Shown here: positions 31,563 to 41,875 of the stretch, one piece after another | Numbering within the stretch: the first letter of the stretch is position 1 | How the letters are laid out: every line of letters begins with the position of its first letter | From: Tomocerus qinae | Taxonomy: Eukaryota > Arthropoda > Collembola > Entomobryomorpha > Tomoceridae | Length of the DNA stretch: 64,000 nucleotides | Direction of reading: 5' to 3' | NCBI GenBank assembly: GCA_020055645.1 | Contig: CM034546.1 | Coordinates: forward strand, 60,698,001 to 60,762,000 | Notes under the pieces: model-generated | Seen by the model: only the letters and a program-made list of their open reading frames with translations | Databases searched by the model: none | What the model was told of the DNA's origin: nothing | Made by a program: the position numbers and the translations under genes

Positions 31563-33830
31563 CCCTCCTAAATCCGTAGTCGGTGCACTCGGAGGCGAAA
31601 CCTTTTTCAACATATCAGGAGTGCAGAAGCACTTCCATTTCTTCTTGTGTTCATATCCGAACACGCATTCCTTCGTTTCAGAATGATGACCGATGAAACC
31701 CTTCGGGCGTTTATGTCCCCACAGCTCCTTGTACGAGGATTTCTTCCTAGAATTCTTGCCCTTTTTCCTGTGGGCCTTTTCGCACTCTTCTTCTATGGAG
31801 CTACTGCGTGCTGTTTTCTCCGAACTCCCATCCGACTCCTCGGCTTCCGAGTCGATGAATCTCCTGGCTCCAGATTTCTTCCTTTTGTAGGACACCGGAC
31901 TGTCATCTTCGTCCGAATCAGAACTCTGGCGCTTTATTACGGAACATCCCTTCATAGAAGTAGTCAGAGCCTCTACTTCTTTCTGTGGTTGGGGAAGACA
32001 GCATTCTTTTTCCCATTTCTCCATCTGGTCGCTCCAGAGAGAAAGATTTTCATCTTCAGGTGATTGGGGGACTTCATCTGCAGACGTGGTTGACCCTGAT
32101 TCCTTGCTGAGTATTCCAGTTTCAGTAGTACCCTCCTTCAGAGAGACTGCGGCTGCAGAATCTACCATTTTACTGGCCCATGTCAGCTGTGGAGTGACTT
32201 TCGTTAGTCCACTTGGTCCACTTTTTATTTCTTCCACTAGTCTGTCCATCATATTCATGGTGCTGGGGACAATCACTCCCCACTCAACCAATTCGGGCAG
32301 TTTTTCCTTCCAAGGCTTTGGAGGAAATGCAATCAGGCTTTCATAAAAATCCACGGTTTTAGCCTTAAAGTATGTCTTGAGTTTTCCATCCCACACGACA
32401 TTCTCTTTATTTTCGTGCCCAACATAAATCCCATGGCGGAAGAAAGGGGATGACATTCCGCCGGGCTTCTTATTCACTTGCACTTTACAACCAAACAGTC
32501 GTAAGTGACTAACGTTGACACTTTTCCCACGTAGTAGCTCATACGGGGACTTATTATTTCTGGTTGTGTCTGTATAATTGTGGATCTGCGCAGCATGCTT
32601 TGCTGCGTCTTCCCAAAAATTGTTGGTCAAGCCTGAACCCAACAACATTGACCAAGCCATAGTAATCACCTTCTGGCTTGTAATACAATCTGGTCTAGTT
32701 CCACCAGTGTATTTTAACTCTTGTTCTTTGACGAACGCCAACCACTCCGGTGATTTCAAAGTGAACGTGCTTTTCACTTTTCGCAACTTCTTGTTGTCCG
32801 GAAGTTTATAAGCCTTTATAAACTCTATTGCGACCTTCGCAATGTCGGCTTCGTCCAGGGAGTCCGTAAATTCGACGTCCACATAGTTAGTCCTACCCTC
32901 CTTGATCAATACAAGGTGACGGATCTTCTTAAACTTATTCTCCGTCTTCCCTTGAAAAATTTCAAAATAGAGGCAAGCTTCCTCTGTATTTTCAGGGTGG
33001 TCCAGGTACACACACTTCTTCGGCAGCAACTTGCTTGCGCAAATCAAGCAATTAAATTCAGATTCCAGGGACGTACCATTACCAAGGTGGTAGGTTTTTC
33101 TTATTATCCCTTTATGTAGCTTGGGCAAAGGCTGATGCCCCAAACGCTCATGCCAGCGTTGGTCTACATTTTCTTTCGGAGCTCGAAAGAATATCTTGGG
33201 CTGCATCTGATTGTCACGAATTCCCTGTAACATCAGTCTTCGGCTTAAGTTTCTGACATGTACCTGATCTCCCTCACATTCCAGCTCTAGTCCTTCAAAC
33301 TTCAGAGCAGTGGCTGAAACAAAATTGGAGGTAGTCTGCACGTAATAAACATTACGCAAAATTAAGAGTTCCCAACGTCCACAGGCTAGTGCGAGAACTT
33401 TCACTTCCCCATAGGCAGTAGCCTCAGCAACGGTGTCTTCATTGACTCGAACAGACAAGGGCTTCTTGCTGTTTTTTATCCAGCTAAATCGACTTTTATC
33501 ATTGCAAATATGTCGATGGCACTTAAAATTAAGTACCCACTCATAGCTGTCCGCTGCATTTTTAAGTTCTTTCAGCATGGCTATGCAAAGAACAGTCTGC
33601 GTGGACCGGAGCACTGTTGATAAACAAAAATTCAAATAGCAGCACTGGCGGCAACGGCGGCAGCCGTTGTAACTTAACTCGTAGCGCAGCAACACAGGCG
33701 GCGACTTCAGGGGCGTCACAAAGACTTGGGCGGCGGCAACACAGGCAGCAGCTCCTTGCGCAGCAACACAGGCGGCGACTTCATATACGAGTTTTGGCAG
33801 TGCTGTAATCAAGTTAGCTACTTGATTCAC
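31557..33830 (-). CDS. Copia-type Pol remnant ORF with no catalytic residues and a novel tail
   Basis: The frame is open from 33830 (no ATG there); the first ATG is at 33576-33578, giving 673 aa. Regions are recognisable by alignment of framework residues: protease-like (YEWVLNF..HRHICNDKSRF), GAG-pre-integrase (RWHERLGH...CLICASKLLPKK, HHCC zinc residues kept), integrase core, and the NFWEDAAKHAAQIHN...SPYELLRGK...SHLRLFGCKV segment. The protease Asp-Ser-Gly and the integrase D, D and E positions are all replaced (for example TRPDCITSQ where PxxNGxAE is expected). The last ~250 residues are Ser/Lys-rich, with a Cys/His-containing end (CVFGYEHKKKWKCFC). No reverse transcriptase is present. 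The upstream 84 codons are alanine-rich repeats and probably leader. The function may be structural or DNA-binding; this is inference. Confidence 0.8.
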   Translation of the reverse strand: MNQVANLITALPKLVYEVAACVAAQGAAACVAAAQVFVTPLKSPPVLLRYELSYNGCRRCRQCCYLNFCLSTVLRSTQTVLCIAMLKELKNAADSYEWVLNFKCHRHICNDKSRFSWIKNSKKPLSVRVNEDTVAEATAYGEVKVLALACGRWELLILRNVYYVQTTSNFVSATALKFEGLELECEGDQVHVRNLSRRLMLQGIRDNQMQPKIFFRAPKENVDQRWHERLGHQPLPKLHKGIIRKTYHLGNGTSLESEFNCLICASKLLPKKCVYLDHPENTEEACLYFEIFQGKTENKFKKIRHLVLIKEGRTNYVDVEFTDSLDEADIAKVAIEFIKAYKLPDNKKLRKVKSTFTLKSPEWLAFVKEQELKYTGGTRPDCITSQKVITMAWSMLLGSGLTNNFWEDAAKHAAQIHNYTDTTRNNKSPYELLRGKSVNVSHLRLFGCKVQVNKKPGGMSSPFFRHGIYVGHENKENVVWDGKLKTYFKAKTVDFYESLIAFPPKPWKEKLPELVEWGVIVPSTMNMMDRLVEEIKSGPSGLTKVTPQLTWASKMVDSAAAVSLKEGTTETGILSKESGSTTSADEVPQSPEDENLSLWSDQMEKWEKECCLPQPQKEVEALTTSMKGCSVIKRQSSDSDEDDSPVSYKRKKSGARRFIDSEAEESDGSSEKTARSSSIEEECEKAHRKKGKNSRKKSSYKELWGHKRPKGFIGHHSETKECVFGYEHKKKWKCFCTPDMLKKVSPPSAPTTDLGGC

Positions 33831-34060
33831 TTAGTGAAGATGGCACAAACACGAACAACGGCGTAAACTGTTAATTAACCACTAACCAGTCAAACTAATA
33901 ACAAAAAATTGGAGGTGGCAACACGAGCACACGTCACACGCGACTCAAACGCCCAATAATGGCAGCACCCAGCGGCGATTATGGACAATGACACCAATAA
34001 CGGCAGCACCCAGCGGCGGTTATGGAATTTTAAAAAACAAGCCAGTCCAACTTAACTGAA
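33640..34060. repeat. Short GC-rich repeats in the LTR element leader
   Basis: GCAACACAGGCGGCGACTTCA occurs twice (about 33688 and 33764) with a related copy between. GGCAGCACCCAGCGGCG.TTATGG occurs twice (about 33961 and 34002). These sit between the 5' LTR and the coding part. Confidence 0.75.
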
Positions 34061-34420
34061 ATTACTGACAGCGGCAGCGGTCAAGTCTATAACACGCAGA
34101 AGTTCAAAAAAAAAACCACAAAGGTGAAAAATGGCTATTTCACTAAGATTTTAACAAAAAATTCGGCAGTTGCACAAAAATTTTTAACAGTCATCAAACG
34201 GGCTCCACATTAACATAACAAATGTTGGCATACAAATGTTGGGTCTCTTCCTGACGATTTATGAATTTACTAAGTGGTCACTGCTTGACTCACTTTACTT
34301 CAAAAAAACACTTCAAAGTTCTCCCATAAACAGATATCAATTCTCAACTCTCCCTCCTTGCTCTGGAAAAACTAAAATTCTCCAAAATTTTATTTTAGTA
34401 GAGCATAAGTGTAGATAACG

Positions 34421-34840
34421 TGTTAGATGCAACCAACGATGCAACCAAAGGTGCGGGGATGAGAATTCAATGCGAGATCTAATAGCCATTCATCTGTATG
34501 CGGATGAAATAGAATCTGACTTTATTATCAAACATTCACGGGTATTTATACAAAATCAGTGTGAAGTTCACAATACAAATCAATAAAAGCATAAACACAA
34601 AATACATCGGTACATCGGTATGTGTGTCATAAAATGTGTTAGGTAATAAAATGTAATAACATGAAAAAGGTCAACAAGTAGGAACTTGCTTACAAAGGAA
34701 ATAGCTTACATAGTCACCTACATACTTAACACGGTATTAGGTACATGAATAGCCAATGTCATATAAGATTACTTACATACTATTACTTCATAACATATTT
34801 AAGTAATAATGTCACTGCTATGGATTTCCTACCTCTAACA
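34421..34840 (-). repeat. 5' LTR of copia-like element
   Basis: 420 bp, bounded TGTTAGATGC...CCTCTAACA, with a single base difference from 31143-31562. Confidence 0.92.
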
Positions 34841-34845
34841 ATGAG
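34841..34845. repeat. Right 5-bp target duplication of LTR element (ATGAG)
   Basis: Direct repeat of 31138-31142. Confidence 0.85.
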
Positions 34846-34860
34846 TATTAGTTATAGATT

Positions 34861-36380
34861 TTAAAAATAGTTCGGAGGAAGGGCTATCAGAAATGAGACA
34901 ACGTAATTCGAGATAGAAATATAATAAGAGAAAAGGTATAAATATTTTATAGCCCTCAAAACTCCCAATCGAATACCGAATGGTTGTATACATTTCAACT
35001 CCTTTTTAAACGAGAGACTTTTTTCTTTTCTTGCCTTAAGTTTGTTGATGTAGATTAACGAACGTTCATAGACTTGTGACGCTTGGAAAATAATTAACGA
35101 CGAACCGTTGAGACAGCAAATCCCTACTGTCGGGTACAGAGCATATATATGGACAATGGAACGCGGCCGTAGAAACGAATTGATGCAAAAATTGAAAACG
35201 TAGCTAAAATACCAAATATGGTAACCATAAATGGAGTATATCCAATCACCAAGCTTTTGTTAAAACATTCGTTCAAAATTTTTAGAAATTGAAACTTTTG
35301 GAAAATCGTCAAGGAACTTTTGTGGGAACTAGAAACACAATTATAGTCAACACATGAAATTTTATGCTTTATACCCATTCAAAATTGCATATAAAACTAT
35401 ATCCTTTAAATTCAGTGCATAAATACAGTAGTACAAAAATGTGCAGATTAATATATATATTTTTGTATAAAAAATAATGTTTTTAATTCAAATTAATGAT
35501 AATAATTAACTAAATGGGAATTAATGAAAAACAGTATATTACCTTAAAACATTGGACCAGTATGGAGCGACAGAAATATATATTTGTATGTACGTACTAA
35601 TGTGAAACATCGAGTACAACATGCAAAATATAGGCAACATTTCAAATGGTGCGAAGATCAACATTGTTGTTACTGTCAAATATTCCTGAGGTAGTAATGA
35701 TACCATATAAATCTTATTTGGAAAAGTCATGAAGTACATCACTGTGAAAACAAAGTTGAGTGAGAAAAATTGAATTATAAATAGCAGGACTGTCAACTCT
35801 AGAATTAATGATGGGCTCAATTTTGAACCTTTTTTAACATCCACCTCACCTGAAATAAAAACATGATTAACAATTACTCTTGCAAATGGGTACAATTTAC
35901 ATTATGCAACCAATTATGAATTAGGGTTTTGAGAATACAAACTTACAAAAAATATATGCAAATATATAAGCATAAATTATAAATACAATTTTAATAAATA
36001 TAAATGAAGGTTGTCTTACTGCTGAATGAAGAGTCTATTGAAACCAGTTCTTGAAAAAATGCAGTCATTTCGTGATTTCTTTTGTACATACTGTAATATG
36101 TCACACTACCCCACAAATAACCTAATCCAAGAATCAGTAAAACGGAGAGCTCAGAATAATTATGAGAACCATATTTTATTTCTGTAATTAGTCTGATAGG
36201 CAAATATACCAAATAGAGGTAACAACTGCCGGCACAGAGTTTCCAAAAGAATCGTCGAAACCGATTTTTATGTAATGATAATGATTGTTTATCGGTATCC
36301 CAAGAAAATGGAGAAACTGCAAAAAATGCTCCAATTTTTGTGAATGTCCCGAAATAGTTTATTGTATTTGCGGTCAACAT
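34861..36380 (-). pseudogene. Gustatory-receptor-like gene with AT-slippage frameshift (GR-like 3)
   Basis: Exon 1 is 36020-36380 (361 nt), exon 2 is 35543-35849 (307 nt) and exon 3 is 34861-35328. The first two exon sizes and all phases match GR-like 1. Exon 3 is 468 nt instead of 466. The excess is one AT in the run at 35143-35150, which shifts the frame; beyond it the usual C-terminal sequence is still readable in another frame to a TAA at 34861. Two hundred bases downstream of the shift all conserved residues remain, so the damage is recent or a sequencing slip. A copia-like element ends 15 bp past the stop. Confidence 0.85.
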
Positions 36381-37695
36381 CTTAACAAATATAGAAAGTT
36401 ATCCTTTTGAACTCATTTTATTTTAAGCGAGTCCTATCTTACAATTTTGTTTGGGATCTATTTGTACCAACAACTTCCTTCAATGCCTATAAGCATTATC
36501 TATGTATATGTTGTTCTTGAAAAGTGACATTACTTGATTCAACTTATTTATTATTGATTTAATTTCACACAGGTATATGGTAGTTCGCTTTGACAGACAA
36601 CGACCATAAATACTATATCTAATCCTCCCTTAATCCAATTTAATTGACCCCATTAATTATCTGTCGTAACTCTTAGTATGCAATCTGAAGTTATTTCCAC
36701 TTGTAATTCAATGCTATGTCGTTTATGTGTCATTTGCCGATTGTAAATAAATGTCATTATAAATTACATACTATAATTCACACTAAATTCCACCTTTATG
36801 GCTTGTTGCCATTATTTAATTAAATGGAAATTATCAGTGGGACGACATCAATCAAAGTGACAGGTTTAAATTGGTTTCAATACAACTCTCAAAACATGGT
36901 TAATTTGGATATTTTATAAAATTTTGTTTTCAGCACAGAATGCAGTTAAAACAACTAATTCTGTTACAAAAAATTAACATAATTATAACTTTTAGATGAT
37001 TTTACACCTCGTTTCGCTTCGATGTAACGTACCAAAGTTACCTAGTAAAAAACAAAGTAGACGTAAATATATTAACCGCAGAGTTCAGCCAATGCGTAGT
37101 GGCTAGGTGGCTAGGGGCAAAAGTGGGTAATTGGGTAAATTGAGAGTTGGCTAGTGGGCAAAAGTCAAAATGGGGTTAAACGATACACTAACTAAGGGAT
37201 GCAAAAATTGGCGCAAAGTTTTTAATTTTGGGTTCTTCTTCCCCTTTTACCCACTGCTCACTTTGCCCGGGTGGGTGGACAAATGTAGATTTCTCCGGCT
37301 AAATACAACTGAACTTTGATAAAATTTCTGTATTACAACTAATTACAAGCTCTGCATTATCAGTCAGTAGCACAAGTAAGTCATGGTTCGTTCTTGAATT
37401 TCGTGGAACATTCTAACAGAATAAAGTGGAAACAAAATCAATTAACTCGTCTAGAGTCTCTCTGTCTGAAATACAAATACGACTTTCAGCAAGCGGTTAA
37501 TGTCAATCCTTAACACAAGGAAAAAAGTTTAAGATGGTTTTGATTTCAAAGAATGATTATTGTACCGCTCAGCAATGACCACGTTTTATTTATTTATAAT
37601 TATGCTTTATTTCAAGGTCTCTGTGAACTCTGTTTTTACAATCATGACAAGTGTCAACTACATGTAAATTAGTAGCGAAATATTTAATATTTGCA
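36381..37695. other. Gene-free spacer
   Basis: AT-rich. A low-complexity patch with GTGGCTAGGTGGCTAGG and GGGTAATTGGGTAAATTG is at about 37098-37142. No gene signal. Confidence 0.5.
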
Positions 37696-37719
37696 TGACG
37701 TTATTCAGAATAGGTTGGA

Positions 37720-38340
37720 CCCATATTACCTGACTTAGACCTGACCTAACGAGTAGCTTTTAAAATGAGCCATCTCATGACGTTCTACGATGTGGAGGAC
37801 TGAAGTTACTTAACTTTTTGGTTTTTGAATCATTCCCACACGCGAGGGTATGTCTAATCTTGTGCATCATCAAACTTGAGCTCACCTTTTATACCTATAG
37901 GTTATGTACAGGAAGTTTGAACTGATTATTTATAACCGCTCTTGAGTTGTCCTAAGCTATAACAAACGCACAGACAGACAGATTGCTCATTCGTGACCGA
38001 TCTGTCTGTTAGAACGATAAGTCAAGAACGGTTTAAGATAATCAGTTCAAATTTTCTGTACGTCATCTGTATCTGGATAAATACTGAGGTCAAGTGTGAA
38101 GATATGTAACATCGGACACATCCTCTGCCTGTGGGCAGGGTTCAAAAACTAAACGTTAGTTTTGGAAATTGTAGAACGCCATGAAACAGCTCGTTTAAAA
38201 GGTTGCCCGTTAGGTCAAATCTAGATCATGTTATACGGGTTTTTAAACGTTGAATTTCATTAGAGAGATGCATAGAAACGTCATGTAACGTTGTAAAGCA
38301 TTATCTCCTTTACGTTTTTACATGCTTTTTACACGGATGG
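37720..38340. repeat. Fold-back repeat, two inverted ~300-bp arms
   Basis: The left arm (GACCTGACCTAACGAGTAGC... through AGTTTGAACTGATTATTTATAA) is the imperfect reverse complement of the right arm (TAATCAGTTCAAAT... through AGCTCGTTTAAAAGGTTGCC.CGTTAGGTCAAAT). CAGACAGACAG lies in the centre. The right arm also matches 24225-24640. Non-coding foldback transposon or MITE. Confidence 0.75.
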
Positions 38341-38436
38341 TTCATTTAAAAAATTTTTTTAGTTTAATAATTATTGTGGTAATACAAAGGGCCTCATTAC
38401 CCATGCATTTTATCGAGACAGCATTTCCATCTCATT

Positions 38437-40593
38437 TTAATGCTTGTGCAAACATTTATTAGTGAATTTTTCGAATAGAAATGGGAAAATAGAAAATCCC
38501 ATGAGAATTGTATAAACATAAAATACGAATGCAATATTTTGATTTGACAATTTGATGGGTTGAAATTCATTTGGATCCATTGTAGTATTAAACAGACTTC
38601 CATTTGACTTAATAACCATTTCTAAGTGGTGTATATCGTAAATATCAATCCATTTTTCAAAGAGGGAGTAAATGCCAGAACTGATGACACATTCCAATTT
38701 AAAGTGGAGTTGCTTCTGAAATGAGTATAAGTATCTAGGGATTTTAAACCATCGAAATTGTGTAAACAATTTTTCTTCGCTGGTGAAGTACGATTCGTTG
38801 AATACAAATCTTCTGTATTTTTTTATCTCACTAATGAGTTCCAGATAGATTCTGTTAGTGCATGTATTTAATATAGTAGTAACTCTTTTGAAAAAATGAA
38901 ACTTGTCATATTTAGTGCATCTTCGGGATTCTTTAGCAATCAAGAAATTTTCTGGAAAGTGTTTATATTCTGTAATATACGTTTTATAGTTTCGTATCAT
39001 ATTCCATTCCCACTCAGTAAGTTCATTTTTGTTAAGATTGTATTCCTTGAAAATGGCCACAGAATGTTCCAAAAGTTGTAACTCTATTTGTTTGCGGTGA
39101 GAGCAATTTAGATTTTCCTGTATTTGAATTTGTCCACATGAATCTGTTGCATTTAGAGCATATTCACAATAATCAAATGGAATTTGACGCTCAACTATAT
39201 ACCAGCCAGGTTGGTAATTGCCCTCATTTATTAAAATAAATGAAGGGGAACTAAAAACAACAAATTGGGTCAAGTCCTTTAAATGTGGCAAATGAGGCTT
39301 TAGTGGCAAAGGGAATGACATTCTGCTTACAATAATTCCTTTATAGACGTTACTAAAAATAATACCAACTAGAATCCAAAAGCCAAAAGTGACAAACAGT
39401 TTTGATTTTTCTATATTTTGACAGAAATTAACACCCTGCTCAATTAATGACGACCAGTAAAGAAAAATGTTATGAATGAATTGAGACAAAAACTTTTTAA
39501 TTGAAAATTCATTGAAAATTGCCATTTGTAAAGAATGTACGAAAGGTATTATCACACAAGTAGAGAATATTAGAATCCAGCAAATCAGATCAAAAGGTGT
39601 AGTGTACATTCTCCAAGGTCCTTCTTTTGTCACTCCATAGCAAGTGATAAACGTCCAAGTGTCAATATGTGTCAAAATTTGTATTGGCATTAATCCATAA
39701 AAACTTTGCAGTTGACCTAGCACCCACCCTTCAAAATCGATTGATTTCTTTTGATTGCTAATAATTCCGTAGCTGTCCCACATAAATGTATTTAAAACAT
39801 GTCTAAAATCCACATTTTGGTCTGTTAACGGTTTAAAAGGAGATATCCAAGTTGCTCTTAGGCTAGACGACAAATTTATATGGACGAGTGTCATGCAATC
39901 TTCTGCAATTTGTGCTACATACGGATAAGATTGATATTTTGTGACCAACATTCTATATTTCTCGGCCACTTCTTTTATAGAAAAATTTGATGGAATTACT
40001 CCCATTGTAAAATACGGTCTTCGTGGTACTTTTTTTTGACACGAATTGTCTTTGTGTATATATGGGCAGCCATAACAAGTAATATGCTCCTTAGTTGCCA
40101 CCACATTTATTGGAATATCTTCAATTTCCTCATTATTATTATAATCATATTTAACAAAGATACCCAAAGATATTCCAGGATGTTCAGAGTTCCAAAAACT
40201 ATTCCAATAAGACTCCCATGCAATGTCAATGACATAGCCGAACTGTTCTTGACAAAATGTATCTACCGGTGTATTATCTTCTTGGCATTTGCTATACCAT
40301 TGATTTAAATGTCTTCCAGAGTCGAAATTTAATATTATACGTAAATATGGAAATACCCATTTCCGATTAGCTGATATGTTCCAAATTTGGCGACCGTGAA
40401 TAATGGCTGTAGGAACTTTCAAGGGATTTTCTATGTAAGGGGAAAAAATGTTATAAATTATCACAACCGAACAGTTATCAAAAGAGTTAATGACCGATTC
40501 TAAGTCTGTGATATTAACTTTTAAAGCTGTTGTACAAATAAAGTGAGATACGATGGCGAATATAGTGAAAAAACATACACTTACAGCTCCCAT
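38437..40593 (-). CDS. Ionotropic-receptor-like channel, intronless (IR-like 1)
   Basis: 718 aa from the first ATG (40591-40593), which starts a signal peptide (SVCFFTIFAIVSHFICTTA). The order of segments fits an ionotropic glutamate-receptor-like subunit: a long extracellular N-terminal part with N-glycosylation sites, TM1 at ~334-354 (FDLICWILIFSTCVIIPFV), a short pore-side region, TM2 at ~399-420 (FVTFGFWILVGIIFSNVY), a second extracellular lobe with many Cys, and TM3 at ~686-707 before a short cytoplasmic tail. Such divergent receptors are abundant in springtails and act as chemosensory cation channels in sensory dendrites. Ligand-binding residues of classic receptors are not recognisable, as is usual for divergent members. 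The single long exon is undamaged. Confidence 0.8.
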   Translation of the reverse strand: MGAVSVCFFTIFAIVSHFICTTALKVNITDLESVINSFDNCSVVIIYNIFSPYIENPLKVPTAIIHGRQIWNISANRKWVFPYLRIILNFDSGRHLNQWYSKCQEDNTPVDTFCQEQFGYVIDIAWESYWNSFWNSEHPGISLGIFVKYDYNNNEEIEDIPINVVATKEHITCYGCPYIHKDNSCQKKVPRRPYFTMGVIPSNFSIKEVAEKYRMLVTKYQSYPYVAQIAEDCMTLVHINLSSSLRATWISPFKPLTDQNVDFRHVLNTFMWDSYGIISNQKKSIDFEGWVLGQLQSFYGLMPIQILTHIDTWTFITCYGVTKEGPWRMYTTPFDLICWILIFSTCVIIPFVHSLQMAIFNEFSIKKFLSQFIHNIFLYWSSLIEQGVNFCQNIEKSKLFVTFGFWILVGIIFSNVYKGIIVSRMSFPLPLKPHLPHLKDLTQFVVFSSPSFILINEGNYQPGWYIVERQIPFDYCEYALNATDSCGQIQIQENLNCSHRKQIELQLLEHSVAIFKEYNLNKNELTEWEWNMIRNYKTYITEYKHFPENFLIAKESRRCTKYDKFHFFKRVTTILNTCTNRIYLELISEIKKYRRFVFNESYFTSEEKLFTQFRWFKIPRYLYSFQKQLHFKLECVISSGIYSLFEKWIDIYDIHHLEMVIKSNGSLFNTTMDPNEFQPIKLSNQNIAFVFYVYTILMGFSIFPFLFEKFTNKCLHKH

Positions 40594-41875
40594 ATTCAAC
40601 AATAACCTATTGAACAGGTAAATGTCAGACAACTAACAATTGTAATTTTTAATCAACTGACGAAACTCGAAAACACAGTTCTCTATTTCTCCAGAAAGTA
40701 CGCCAAAATTTTCTGTTATTCAATCAAGTTTTGTCGAAACCTGGACTGGAGACACTTAAGGTTTTATTGTTTTACTAAAAATTGGAGATTAATACAAATA
40801 CATTTTTATAAATTGAAGTTATAGGTAAATAAATTGAAGTATGAGAAATTATTGCGTACACTGCTTTTTATGTTTTTTTTATTCTACTACCTGTAAACTT
40901 TTACAAACATTATTTTACAAATAAAATGCACATGTGAATATGCTGACTTAGTAATAATCTATTAAATGGTTTCGTAAACGGGGATAGTCTGTGTAAGACT
41001 TCAATGATTTCATATTTTAACTTCGTTTATTCATGGTCGATGAAATGCAAGGTACTACTTAAGTTCTGCACTAATGGAATTTCAATGAGATGCTTAAATA
41101 ACGACTATACGACTATAGTACCAGGATTTCGAGTGCAACATGAATTGAAATGTTGAGTAGTAATTTAAAAGGAACCATTGCCTCTCAAAATTCATTGGTA
41201 ATACATATTATAATGATTTTTTTACTTATTGTTATACATCCAGAATTAAATTGGATGTACTTCCTTACTTTAATGTGACAATTACATTGGTTATGCTGTA
41301 TTTTGTAATTTATGTAACCTTGTGGCGTCTATGACGCTTCACAAGGGCATTCTGAAGCTTCTGCATGATATGATATAAGGTATAAGGCTGCCTTGATTGC
41401 TAAGCAACGAGCAGCAATATATTATGGTGTTAAATTGGGTGCTTGGTGATAAATAAACCCTTCCTCCCTGTAGTAACAATTGCCATAGTCTAGTGTAACC
41501 GTATATTGGGTAAATAGCCACTACAATATAGCCATTTACTCTAATACAAATATGTGACAAATGTTTAAAAAATATATGAAAACTTTTTATTGGGGAGCGA
41601 TGAGATGCGTTACCAATATTCTGCACCTCAACCAGCGGACTTAACGAAAGCATAATAATTCTGTATAGCTATATACACATTCTGTGACGTACTTTGCTAA
41701 TGCATCCTCAGATGCAACGATCCTCTCGTCCTCTACTGCACTGGATACATGCTTGGTCGACATGAAACCATATTGATAATTCATGATGCAAGACAGTTGA
41801 AGAGACAATGTGTTTACATTTAGTTGACGCATAAAATTTATTTCGAATTTATTTCGTTAAGTTTTCGCTTTATTT
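40594..41875. other. Gene-free spacer
   Basis: Intergenic between the IR-like gene and the receptor gene at 41.9 kb. Short frames near 41339-41832 have no recognisable content. Confidence 0.5.

Larger units (their letters stand above)
31143..34840 (-). mobile_element. Young copia-like LTR element without reverse transcriptase
   Basis: Two 420-bp LTRs (31143-31562 and 34421-34840), each TG...CA-bounded, differ at one base by eye (T/C in GCCATT[T/C]ATCTG). A 5-bp duplication ATGAG flanks the element. A purine tract (AGGAGGG) directly precedes the 3' LTR on the minus strand. I could not recognise the primer-binding site. The interior is only 2.9 kb and holds one long frame with copia-type protease, GAG-pre-integrase and integrase-like regions but no reverse transcriptase or RNase H, so it must have been copied by enzymes supplied in trans. 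It lies 15 bp past the stop of a receptor pseudogene. Confidence 0.92.

Noticed and set aside
31647..32346. Plus-strand frames opposite the copia-like ORF
   Set aside because: Shadow frames of the minus-strand coding sequence.
41339..41832. Frames of 63 and 104 codons
   Set aside because: No family pattern and weak start context; treated as spacer.
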